Assembly: GCF_001640025.1 (NCBI RefSeq)
Contig: NC_031673.1
Coordinates: 372,001 to 436,000 of the forward strand
Direction of reading: 5' to 3'
DNA from: Sugiyamaella lignohabitans
Lineage: Eukaryota; Ascomycota; Dipodascomycetes; Dipodascales; Trichomonascaceae
Length of the DNA stretch: 64,000 nucleotides
The position numbers and the translations under genes were made by a program. Each line of letters starts with the position of its first letter. Within the stretch, counting starts at the first letter, position 1. This document shows positions 31,065 to 40,626 of this stretch, one piece after another. Under the pieces are notes generated by a model that was not told the origin of the DNA, made no database searches, and saw nothing but the letters and a program-made list of their open reading frames with translations.

Positions 31065-32108
31065 TTAGAGATAGAAAGCGTCACGTTCGCGACGTTGTTT
31101 AGCGCGGTAGAGAGTGAAGCCGACGTAGCCTCCGGCAACGACGAGGATGAAGAGGAAGGTCTTGAGGAAGAAACTGCCCCAGCCAGAGGATGAGGAAGAT
31201 GAAGAGGAGGATGACGATGACGAGTGTGAAGAGTATGACTCGTGGATGGGTGCATTCTTGTTACCGTTGAGATAGTAGTCGACCTCGGCGTAGCTGGCAG
31301 GTGGGTTGTCCAGAGAGTACACCTTTATACTGTAGATATCGTGGTATTCTGAGAGCTCGCCGGTCTGAGCAGAGAATCCCAGAAATGCAGGTTTGTTAAT
31401 AGTGACTTGGTTAGTCTCAAAACACTTTTCCCATTTATGTTTTCCTCTGTAATCCGTCTCAAGAGACAGGAATTTACCCTGGACATAGGTGATTCGAATC
31501 CGGTTGCCTTCCCGGCCGTTATGAAGTCCTCGCACACTACAACCAGCAATCTCATTAGCCAATCCGTCATGAGCCTGGTCATAACTAGTCTGACCGTCTC
31601 CATGCATAATCATGGCATATGGAAACACCTTTCCAGGACCATTGTTCTTATAAGTATCAAGGAAAATAGCAGTTCCTTTAAAATTATCACGCAGACCGAA
31701 AACAGGCCCTTCTTGAGTGACTCGTTCGTTTAACAGCCAAATGGCCATTCCGTCTCCATAAATCGAAGTTCCCTGACCATCGATGCCAAACTCCACTTCA
31801 ATCTGGAAATTATCAGGCATGGAAGGAATCTTGGACATGAGCCAACCTCTTTGATCAGGCAGATCAGGTGTCAGTCGGATATATTTATCACCGCGAATAA
31901 AAGTACTACCACCATAGTCGTAGTATCGACTCTGGAAGTTCTTATCAAGATACGGCTTCTCCATGCTATGAGCCAGCGACTCGGTTCTCGAAAACGGGTT
32001 CTCTGTATTCGGGAATCTCGACACATCCACAGTCTGAGGTCTTCTACGAGCTTCTACAGACCCCGCAACCAGCGACAAAACCGCCACTAGCAGCGTAACT
32101 GGATTCAT
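31065..32108 (-). CDS. ER/Golgi L-type (legume-like) lectin, VIP36/Uip5-like
   Basis: A 347-residue type I membrane protein. It has a signal peptide (residues 1-20, ending SVEA), then an L-type lectin domain (about 40-265) with YYDYGGSTFIRGDKYIRLTPDLPDQRGWLMSK, DGMAIWLL, GTAIFLDTYKNN and LGFSAQTGELSEYHDIYSI, which match ERGIC-53/VIP36 lectins. A Ser-only linker (about 292-306), one membrane segment (about 312-333) and a basic cytosolic tail (RAKQRRERDAFYL) follow. It probably binds high-mannose N-glycans during ER-Golgi traffic. The tail lacks a KKxx motif. S. cerevisiae Uip5 is a distant relative. ATG at 32108. Intronless. Confidence 0.88.
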   Translation of the reverse strand: MNPVTLLVAVLSLVAGSVEARRRPQTVDVSRFPNTENPFSRTESLAHSMEKPYLDKNFQSRYYDYGGSTFIRGDKYIRLTPDLPDQRGWLMSKIPSMPDNFQIEVEFGIDGQGTSIYGDGMAIWLLNERVTQEGPVFGLRDNFKGTAIFLDTYKNNGPGKVFPYAMIMHGDGQTSYDQAHDGLANEIAGCSVRGLHNGREGNRIRITYVQGKFLSLETDYRGKHKWEKCFETNQVTINKPAFLGFSAQTGELSEYHDIYSIKVYSLDNPPASYAEVDYYLNGNKNAPIHESYSSHSSSSSSSSSSSSSGWGSFFLKTFLFILVVAGGYVGFTLYRAKQRRERDAFYL

Positions 32109-32680
32109 TATTGAAACTAACGTCCACCAAAAACTTCAGAAATCCGAACTTGAAAACTTCACACAGAATTGTTTCTCACACGAGTACAAAAACAACCCTA
32201 AATCCTACCAAGAAAAAACCTGATCCAAAACCAAAAGCAAATGACGAACCAACACTGTTCCTGAGCAAACAGTAGATTCACGAACCAAGTCCTCTAGCAA
32301 CCAATTGCAGTCTATAACCCGAGTGGTAGAAGGCAGCTGGCAACATGCATACATACCCTTCAGTGACACGGCAGAAATATTCACCTGCACCGCGGCACGT
32401 GAGCACGAACTTCACCAGGGACGGGGGCCGGCCTCCGGCGGCTGGGGCTCCGCCCCAGACCCTGGTTGCTCCTGCTTCGCAGGAGTTTTTTGGCTGGCAA
32501 ACCCCACGGAACGACTCGAGCGGAGCGAGAGGAGCAGGGGGGTCTGGGGCGCAGCCCCAGCCGCCGGAGGCAGACCCCCAGCCCGTCGAAGATGTAAAAG
32601 AGAAGAATAAATATTAGATACAGAACTTGAGCAATAAATATATAGGTACATAAAAAGAGACGGGAAGGAGATATGGGAGA
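32109..32680. other. Tandem intergenic region SKN7-lectin
   Basis: Holds a full GHE 109 nt past the SKN7 stop and the lectin promoter. No further gene. Confidence 0.5.
32431..32571. repeat. GHE full copy (A-B') downstream of SKN7
   Basis: Right-half H1 has loop GCA with an intact stem. The right half reads CGGAGCGAG in its B' hairpin. Confidence 0.93.
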
Positions 32681-34552
32681 TTAGTAGCGGTGTTTTTTGG
32701 TTTGTGAGCCCAGTGAGTCGGTAGTGGGGTCTCGTAATCGCGCGGATGGTGCCATGTATCCGAGTCTGTCAGGCTGTCCGGGGTGATGGGTAGTGGTGGA
32801 GACTGGTTTGAGGAAGATGGATAGGGTGCTGTAGAGAACAGATTTCGAGAACGGTTTGGGCAGGATCATAGTCACGCCTTTACTTCGGTACTTTTCGACA
32901 GTTCGTGAGTCCAATTGGCCGTCAGAGTCGGTCGTCGACATCATGGCGATGATGGGTGTCGTTTGGTCCGAATGGCGGATGAGTTCAGTTGCACTCATAC
33001 CGTCGAGCTGGGGAAGGATCATGTCCATGAGAATCAAGTCATATTGTGTCGACTCGGCTCGTTGAACAGCTGCTAGTCCGTCGTTGGCCACATCCACTTC
33101 ACAACCATACTGGAGCAGCATTCGTCGACATATCAGCACACTGTTGTCATCTTCGTCAGCAAGGAGAACGTGGAATTGACTGTTACTTTCACTGGTGGTT
33201 CCCACTTGATTAATGCGATTGGAGTTGGGGATGGATGGTGATAAGGATGTAGAAGTGGCTGATGAAGGCAGGGCAGATGGCATGTTGGATTGTTGTGTTG
33301 GTTGCTGCTGTTGTTGAGATGGTTGCTGTTGCTGCTGTTGTTGAGGTGGCAGTTGGTGTGGAGGTTGAGGTTGTTGTTGAGGTGGTGGGACTCGTATTTG
33401 TGGAAGTTGATGTGTAAGTTGTGGTGGCTGTTGCTGTTGGGTTTGCTGCTGCTGCTGTTGGAGATGCTGATTTTGGAGATGTTGGTGTTGTTGTTTCTGC
33501 TGCTGGAGTTGTAGTTCATGGCTAACTGAAGAGCTGATGCCTGAATATCCTCCGTCTTTTGAAAGAGAGTCTAACAACTCAGAGAACTGGCCATTAGGGT
33601 CATTCATAGCGAGCAGAGACAGCATTCTTTGTAAGTACGAGGTTTGCATGAGAAACGCATCATGGATGAGAGACAGGTTCTTTGACATAGTCCTGCTATC
33701 ATCTTCGAGTTGTTCGACTCTGGCTGCCAGGAACCCATTAAGTTTACGAGCGTTTTCGAGTTCATACGAAATGCTGTCCACTTTCTCCTGACCAATTGAC
33801 ACCAGTCCATGACCATTAACATCGGTAAGAGACGGGGTGTTGCTATTACCAGACCCACCTACCCCACCGGCAGGATGAACTTTCTTGCCAGGAACCTTTC
33901 GCTTGATTTTATCGAGCTGGTCTTTGTTTTTGGGGTTAAAGTCGGGATGATGGAACTCCCAAGAATTGTCTGGATAATTGTCACCACCAGAGGATTTCGA
34001 CACATTAGCTCTGATCTTATGAAAGTCGTATTTATTCAGTTGACGAACAAAACTCGCGAAATTTGAGTGTTTAAAATGGCGAGGCAACACTTCTTTTGTA
34101 AACTCGCTGGCATCTAGAACAACAAAACTGTCTTCGCTATTAGACCACCGAACTATGTGACGATGAGTAGGGTCTTCTAACATTGTGAACAGTTTCTTGA
34201 CGAAGTCTTTAGATTCTCTTGAAGGTTCGTTGGGTCCAGCTGGTCCTGTACCGGTGTTGGGATTGACCTGATGCCGTGTATAGTCTAATTCGGATTTCAT
34301 GTTCATATTATTTGGATGTGTGTCTTGGATTGGAACTTGAATGTTCCTAGCATGCTGTTGAGTAGGGGAAATGTTGCGAACTGGTTGGCCATGGCTCGTG
34401 CCATGACCAGCATCTTGGCCCTGGGACAAGTCCATAGGATCAGTATGGTCGTGATCTTGGTCTTGACCTGGCGGTGGTGGCTGACCCATGGACATGTGCA
34501 TATCTAACCAAGAGCCGGAAGCATTGGGACTGTCCCATCTTCCGCTCGACAT
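32681..34552 (-). CDS. SKN7: Response-regulator transcription factor SKN7
   Basis: A 623-residue nuclear protein. An HSF-type DNA-binding domain (about 115-220) has DFVKKLFTMLEDP, IVRWSNSEDSFVV, LPRHFKHSNFASFVRQLNKYDFHKI and the basic KIKRKVPGKK. A short coiled coil (about 254-290) and Gln/Pro-rich stretches (about 355-430) follow. The receiver domain (about 468-585) has the acidic pair (LLADEDD), the phospho-accepting Asp in LILMDMILPQLDG (near 509) and the Lys in ILPKPFSK. It is the HOG-branch phosphorelay output activated via Ypd1 and also acts in oxidative stress with Yap1. The 5' region is long (over 1.5 kb) and AT-rich. ATG at 34552. Confidence 0.96.
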   Translation of the reverse strand: MSSGRWDSPNASGSWLDMHMSMGQPPPPGQDQDHDHTDPMDLSQGQDAGHGTSHGQPVRNISPTQQHARNIQVPIQDTHPNNMNMKSELDYTRHQVNPNTGTGPAGPNEPSRESKDFVKKLFTMLEDPTHRHIVRWSNSEDSFVVLDASEFTKEVLPRHFKHSNFASFVRQLNKYDFHKIRANVSKSSGGDNYPDNSWEFHHPDFNPKNKDQLDKIKRKVPGKKVHPAGGVGGSGNSNTPSLTDVNGHGLVSIGQEKVDSISYELENARKLNGFLAARVEQLEDDSRTMSKNLSLIHDAFLMQTSYLQRMLSLLAMNDPNGQFSELLDSLSKDGGYSGISSSVSHELQLQQQKQQHQHLQNQHLQQQQQQTQQQQPPQLTHQLPQIRVPPPQQQPQPPHQLPPQQQQQQQPSQQQQQPTQQSNMPSALPSSATSTSLSPSIPNSNRINQVGTTSESNSQFHVLLADEDDNSVLICRRMLLQYGCEVDVANDGLAAVQRAESTQYDLILMDMILPQLDGMSATELIRHSDQTTPIIAMMSTTDSDGQLDSRTVEKYRSKGVTMILPKPFSKSVLYSTLSIFLKPVSTTTHHPGQPDRLGYMAPSARLRDPTTDSLGSQTKKHRY

Positions 34553-36745
34553 GGTATTTGTCGTAGATTTGTTGTGTTGGTGAACTAGTCTGCTATTCTA
34601 AGTAGTCGACTGATTCTCTCTGTTGTTATCAACTGATAAAGCAATTGAAAAGCTAAAACGTAATTACAGTTGAGAGTGGTAGTTGATAGTTTATCGTGTC
34701 AAAAAGGTCATACTTGTCGAGCAAGGCAAAAGAATTAAAAACAATAATTTAGCGTCAACAACACAATTGCCATTCTATAAACAAATCGAACGCGACTTCC
34801 CGTCCAATGTATGACTCTAAAATGCGGACACGAGCCTACTGCCAAAGGTTATTACACTCTTTGAGGATATACGTGTTAGCACAGAGCTGTATGTGAGATG
34901 AAGCAATTGGCAACCGGTATTTGTCAGAAATATGAAACAGATGCGATGCAAAAGATTAAACAGTCTACCGTGGACTGTGTAGTACTATCAAGCGAATGCT
35001 AGAAACGGAAACTTGTACTCGCAACTGAACACAAATCAAACAATTAACAAATAACCGAATAAACAACCGAATAAAGAGCCGAAAAAGACAACCGGAAAAA
35101 GGATAACCGAATAAAAAAAAGAATAAACAACTGACTAAACAAGATACAAAGCAACAAGTGACAACAAAAATACCAGCAGCTACGAAAGTCAATGACAATA
35201 TTATCAACAGCTGTATCAACCGTCTAGCTGGTTTCTTGATTTCAGGGGTGTTGATCAGAGTATCGAAATGTCTCAGTTTATGTTCGGTTAGTGAACTGTC
35301 ACAGACGGATGCTTGGCTTTTTTCGTTAAGGACCTGCGGGTTTGTACAATCTAGCTTTTATATACAGGTCGAAATAATCGGCAGAAGAAACTGCACTTGG
35401 CAACTGGACTTTCGTTCTTGGCGTTGGAACACCCTGCGTTCGGTGGGTTCGATGCTTATCGAAATATGGGCCCAGTGCCACGCACAGCCAAAATAAATGT
35501 CGAATCACAAAAAAAAATAAAAAATTAAAAACAAAAAATTACGACTGACAACGAGTTAGTTCAACGAATTTCTTGGATTATGATACCGAGTGACACTGAC
35601 TGACACCGACTAATACCAAGACTGACACTAACACTGACACCTCGACGTTTCAATTTTAAAGACACTCAAAAAACTAGTATATCACCGGCAGATCTTCGAC
35701 CCGAATCAAATCAAGAAAATGACAAAAACAACCCCCCAAGAAATTCAAATCAAGATCAAAATGCAAACTAGTCAAACGAATAAACTAAATCAATCGATAG
35801 CCCAGGTGTAATCGCCAATCGCCGAACAAACAACTCACGGATCAATCAATCAATCAACCAGTAGGATAGATATTGACGTTAAAGTAGCTGCCAGACTGGA
35901 CGACAGCGGCACCTTAAGCAGTAACGGAACGCAATAACCAGATGTGAAAAATTCCAAGCACAAGAAAAGAGTCTAGACTTCGGAAATCAAAGCACTGTTC
36001 CGACACAAAACAAACCCCAAATGCGGATCGAAGATGTTGCACTCCAGTCGGTCCTTGTGAGTAAATCAGATAAATTAAAAACAATAAAACCAAAAACTCC
36101 AGAAACAGAGATTAATATATCGAGAGGTCAAATAGCAAAATTATTGAATCAAGACCAACCAATTAATTAACAAAATGAAATGATAATTAACATGGAGATT
36201 TTTTTTTCCAATATCATACAATTTACCCACACTCGATATATATTGGGACATATATAAATACTTTTTCCGTATGGTTAATTTATTTTTTCCCGTTTCTTTG
36301 CTTTTCCTGGCAGGTTTGCCTTTTAGTTCCTCGACCCTTCTCGGCACTGCACGCAGTGTAATTCCTGTAAGTGTGTATTAGATTTTGTTTATTCACTTTC
36401 TGGCACCATTCGATTGGAATAGAACAAAATATCCATGCGGTCTAGACCCTCATCATCACCACCACTGCTTCTTCGTAAGCAGATCTCTATCTAATGCACA
36501 TGCAATTCCAGACGTCAGCACGGCTGGCGGCGGCGGGCTCTCATCCCAGAGTTGCAGGCCGCTGTACGTTTCCTGCATGGCTACTACTGCCGTGCTCACT
36601 AACTGACTAAGAGGCTAAGTCCGGCCGCTGTTAATAAGCATAACCTACTCTCTGGAGTAAGCAAGTTTTGCACTGCCGTACCGCGCGTGACCGCCTTCTG
36701 CGGGCCCCGCGGCGGCCGGAGTCTGGGGTTGCAGGGGGTCGGGGG

Positions 36746-36895
36746 GCCTCCGGGGCTGGGGCTCCGCCCCTGACCTTGGTTGCTCTTCTCGCTTCGCTGG
36801 AGTCGTTTTTTGGTTCTTCTTCCCAGACGGTCCAGACCGTCTCCTGCAAAGCAGGAGCAACCAGGGTCTGGGGCGGAGCCCCAGCCGCCGGAGGC
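36746..36895. repeat. GHE full copy (B-A'), partly decayed left arm
   Basis: The left tip lacks CGG (GCCTCCGGGGCTGG) and the H1 stem has a change. The right half is intact apart from loop AAA in the A' hairpin. Confidence 0.85.
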
Positions 36896-37161
36896 AGAGC
36901 CCCAAGAACGGGTTCGGTGACTCGGCTCCCAAACACAGGTCTACTCCTCCCCCGGTATCGCCATTAGCTGCGGACCGACCGGTCAAGATGCTGCATATGC
37001 CAGCCTCACCCTGCCGGGGTCTAGACCAGGATAAGCTAGCTTCGGTCCGTACTCCCGAGACCCTTTTCGACACTTGCTAACCCCGACGTCACCTGTTCGC
37101 CAGCAAAAAAAAAAAAACCCGACAATGCCACCCCGAGACCCGCTCCTCTCCTCCCGCCAAA

Positions 37162-37213
37162 CCCGAGCGAAGCGAGCTACGGGGTCTGGGGCAGCGCCCC
37201 AGCCGCCGGAGGC
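37162..37213. repeat. GHE right half, variant inner hairpin
   Basis: Inner part CCCGAGCGAAGCGAG. H1 has loop AGC with an intact stem. Confidence 0.8.
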
Positions 37214-37468
37214 AACACCCTCATCCCCCTTCTCTCGCTCCTCACGGAGAAGTACAACTAATTATATATGTACATATATGTATATGCCCCACTAGCTCCG
37301 ATTCCATGCTGCCGAAAGCGCTTCGGGAGTGCGTTCCGAGCATGGCGGATGCAGGCAGCCGCCGTATGTCCAGTATCTCCGGGCTCGGAGTTACTGTTAC
37401 ACCTGCCTGGTGAATGCTTTCGTCGAACCAGCCCGGAGATCTGTTGGGGCACGAGACGAGAGGGTGCT

Positions 37469-37601
37469 GCCTCCGGCGGCTGGGGCTCAGCCCCAGACCT
37501 GGGTTGCTCCTCGAGCTCCGCTCGAGGAGTGTTGCTACGGGTCCAGCTGGCTCCTGCTTAGGTGACAAGGGGTCTGGCGCAGGGCCCCAGCCGTCGGAGA
37601 C
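37469..37601. repeat. Decayed GHE with long inner hairpin
   Basis: Left half has H1 loop TCA and a 10-bp inner stem (CTCCTCGAGC / GCTCGAGGAG, loop TCC). The right half is strongly decayed (GTCTGGCGCAGGGCCCCAG). Confidence 0.75.
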
Positions 37602-38163
37602 TGTCCGAGACTCCCCAGTAAATCCGGTAACTCCTGATGTGGAGAGGTGAGACCTTCGTGTCTTAGAGGGGATGGCATGTAGTGACATAGGATGTCATGT
37701 CATGCCATGCTAGTGGCTGCTGCCGTATCAAGCTGTTGAGGATGCACCTCCGGACACCTGTTGAGGTGTCGCAAAAAAAAGTTCATGACTTTTGATAAAG
37801 ACCAACTGCTAATACAAGGTCTCTTATAGGCTGAGAAGGCGGTGATAGTGCAATGCACAACTGAGATGATGGCTCTCAAACCAACTCTAAACATCTTCTC
37901 TCCATATATATATTACTCCCTGCCATATCCGGCCACATTGCATCAGAACGACCCATTCCCCCCATATAATTCTCACACCCGCGTATAGTGGGCTGCCTAG
38001 TTCGGCCGTTGAATTGCATGTCTACGTCCTCCCCCTCCCCCAGTCCCAGTGGGCCACCTGTGCGCCAACCTTAACTTTGGGCCTCGACCTCACGCCCACC
38101 TGCCTACACCGGTCCAGACCCCAGAGTGCCTGGCCTGGTTCCTGAGGGGTTCTGGGGTCGATG

Positions 38164-38214
38164 TGCCTCCAGCGTCGGGCTCCGCCCGAACCTGGTTGTG
38201 CTCGTTTCGCGAGC
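38164..38214 (+). repeat. Family-2 GHE left half, decayed
   Basis: GCCTCCAGCG tip, H1 TCGGGC-TCC-GCCCGA: both ends of the outer pair changed together relative to CCGGGC/GCCCGG. Confidence 0.78.
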
Positions 38215-39590
38215 TTTCTTGTTGTGTTCTATAAAGGTTTTCTTCGAATTTTGTTTTCTGGAATGATGTGTTTTAAAGAGTGTTTCGTTGTTTGACTCCT
38301 GGGTATACGTAGAAAATTTACAATAATTTACAATATATTTACGGCTACTAACTGATATTGTGGTGGAATGGATCTTCAAACGAAGCCGGCTAGTCTACGT
38401 AACAGTCTAGACGTTTTATATTCTTTTTCTTTCTCTAGAAGGAATAGTATCTATGGATAATCTTCGCCTTTAACCTCTTCAGTAGTCGAATGCTTCGAAT
38501 AGCATGCTGCCTTCATCTCGTCATCTCGGTACTTTCCGTTAAATTTGAACTCTAACATTGGGGCTATTCCTATTGTAGAACATTCCAAGATATCGATCTT
38601 TTCCTTCACCGAAATTAAATGTGTTCTTCTTGGTCATCATTATAAACAAAGAGGTTCTCGGGTTTCTTCGACGACTAATGATTCTTCAACTACTACTGTT
38701 TGACTCTAGCTCCTACGTCTTTCCAATTTTGTATATACGACATTGAGTCTCTTTATTTTAGTTCTCCGCTAAGTAATCTTGGATATATTGAGTGAAGAAT
38801 ATGGAACGCTTTTGAATATCGAGAAGATCGAATCACTTCAGATAAAAATAATTATTTTTGTTAAAATTATAAGCAATCGTGATTTATTAAAAAAAGAAAA
38901 AATTCTTATTGCATTATGAAAATGCCGTGAAGAACTGGCAGTAATGTTATCTGATTGGTACAGCGTGATATAATTAATTTAGGAAAAAGAAATTGAGAAT
39001 TTTTAGTGGCGTCTTGAAGGCATCACAATTTTAGGAATTATCATGAGAAATGCTCACATGTTTTAAAGATAAACTAGCATCTTTCCATTAGCCTGGTTTT
39101 ATGGATAAGATCTCTATTAGTTATGGAAAGAACACTGCACCTGTTTTATTTTCACGTGTGATCAACTCGGGTCAGAATTAGCTATGACCAAATATGGACC
39201 TGATATGTTCATCCTTGGTACAAATAAGTTTAGAATATTCGGCAGAAGCAGCCTGTATTTATCTTATGGGAATACAATTACGGCTAATTTGTTCAACAGT
39301 CCTGTTTTAATAATTGCCCTGTATTTTCCCGGAATCGAGCATGCTCCGCGTTTTGTGGTTCAGAATATGCTCATGAACCTCGGTCTTGTCCATTAATTCT
39401 AGACCATTTCAAAACGTAGAAGAATTTTGACTTTACCTTCAGATGGCCATGTCGCTCTCTCTCATTTTTCTTACACGGGTCACATAGTCAACGGATCCAG
39501 CTAACACTTTGATATATTATATTGGACGGTATCCGAATTAACATTTCACTTCTTTCAAGTTCAGATTCGCATGTGTTGAAGTAACATCGT

Positions 39591-39840
39591 TCCGAGTCAA
39601 ATTGACCAGAGGCTGAATTAAATTCACACTGTTCAGAGCCCCAAGTTCAATGAAACTGGAATAAAGTGTTCACATTGTCCAGAGTCAGACTAGGAAGCTG
39701 TCGTGCACTTCAAATTATTTAGAGTCAGATTTGACAGAGACAGAATCAACATTCACAGTGTTAAGAGTGGGATTAGTATCTTAGTTGATATTTCACAATA
39801 TTCAGAGTCAGAGTAGACTGAGACTAAAATTAACAATTAT
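39591..39840 (+). repeat. Degenerate minisatellite, about 42-bp unit
   Basis: Six units begin with TTCAGAGTCAGA-like sequence at 39591, 39632, 39678, 39718, 39761 and 39801 (periods 40-46 bp), each ending near TTCACANTR. Divergence suggests age. Confidence 0.75.
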
Positions 39841-40310
39841 TCATTATGTTCTGTTGACCGTCACGTATGTCTAAAAAAAAACAACATATATTGGACTTTC
39901 TAAATGCTGCTTCTAGTCATCTGAAGTTATATTGCTGAAACATAGTTCTTCAACGATATCTTATTACACGTACTCCAGTCCAATCAAACCTTCGAATCCA
40001 TGGCCGCTAGTAATAGTTGTTATAAAATAATTTTGAATACCTATTCCATCCTTCTGCTCCCCAACCTAACAGCTCTAGATAGCCTGAGATGCTTCTCTTC
40101 ACGTATACTCTAGGGACATCTATGGGAAATTTGTATCCAATGCAAGGCAAGTCTCATTGTATCTAAAGTACTCCTGTAAAGATAGGGGTGAAATAGCTTC
40201 CCCCCGTCTGATTTCTCATGACCTGGTGAATATTATAAATATAGTTTATATATGAATTGGTAATTCATATTTCTCTTTTGTTAACCTCAGCAGCTGGTTT
40301 TGGACAACCA

Positions 40311-40447
40311 GCCTCCGGCGGCTGGGGCTCTGCCCCAGACCCCGTGGCTCCTGCTTCGCAGGAGATGGTAGGGACCGTAGACGGAACCGACTCGAGCGAA
40401 GCGAGAGGAGCAGCGGGGTCTGGGGCGGAGCCCCAGCCGCCGGAGGC
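40311..40447. repeat. GHE full copy (A-B'), 179 nt past SCH9 stop
   Basis: Left H1 loop TCT. Both halves intact. Confidence 0.93.
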
Positions 40448-40626
40448 AGATCCAGGATCCCGCGTCATGTGAATGGTGGGTTTATTAGATAAATAGTTAG
40501 TAGTTACAGGAAACAAGACAATAAAATAGGGCGGTAATAAAATAATAATAAACATGTATAGTAAAGGCGCGGCATAAAGATTAGACTGGGTGGGGATGCG
40601 GGAGTGAATGTGCAGTGAGTGAGGGA

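Larger units (their letters stand above)
34553..40626. other. 6-kb gene-poor region
   Basis: AT-rich SKN7 upstream sequence (to about 36.4 kb), then a GC-rich stretch with several GHE copies (36.7-38.2 kb), then AT-rich sequence with a minisatellite (39.59-39.84 kb). No frame resembles a known protein. Reading frames over the GHEs are shadows of the repeat. Confidence 0.5.

Noticed and set aside
34965..35496. Small hydrophobic frames in the SKN7 upstream region
   Set aside because: AT-rich low complexity on both strands, no family match and no codon bias.
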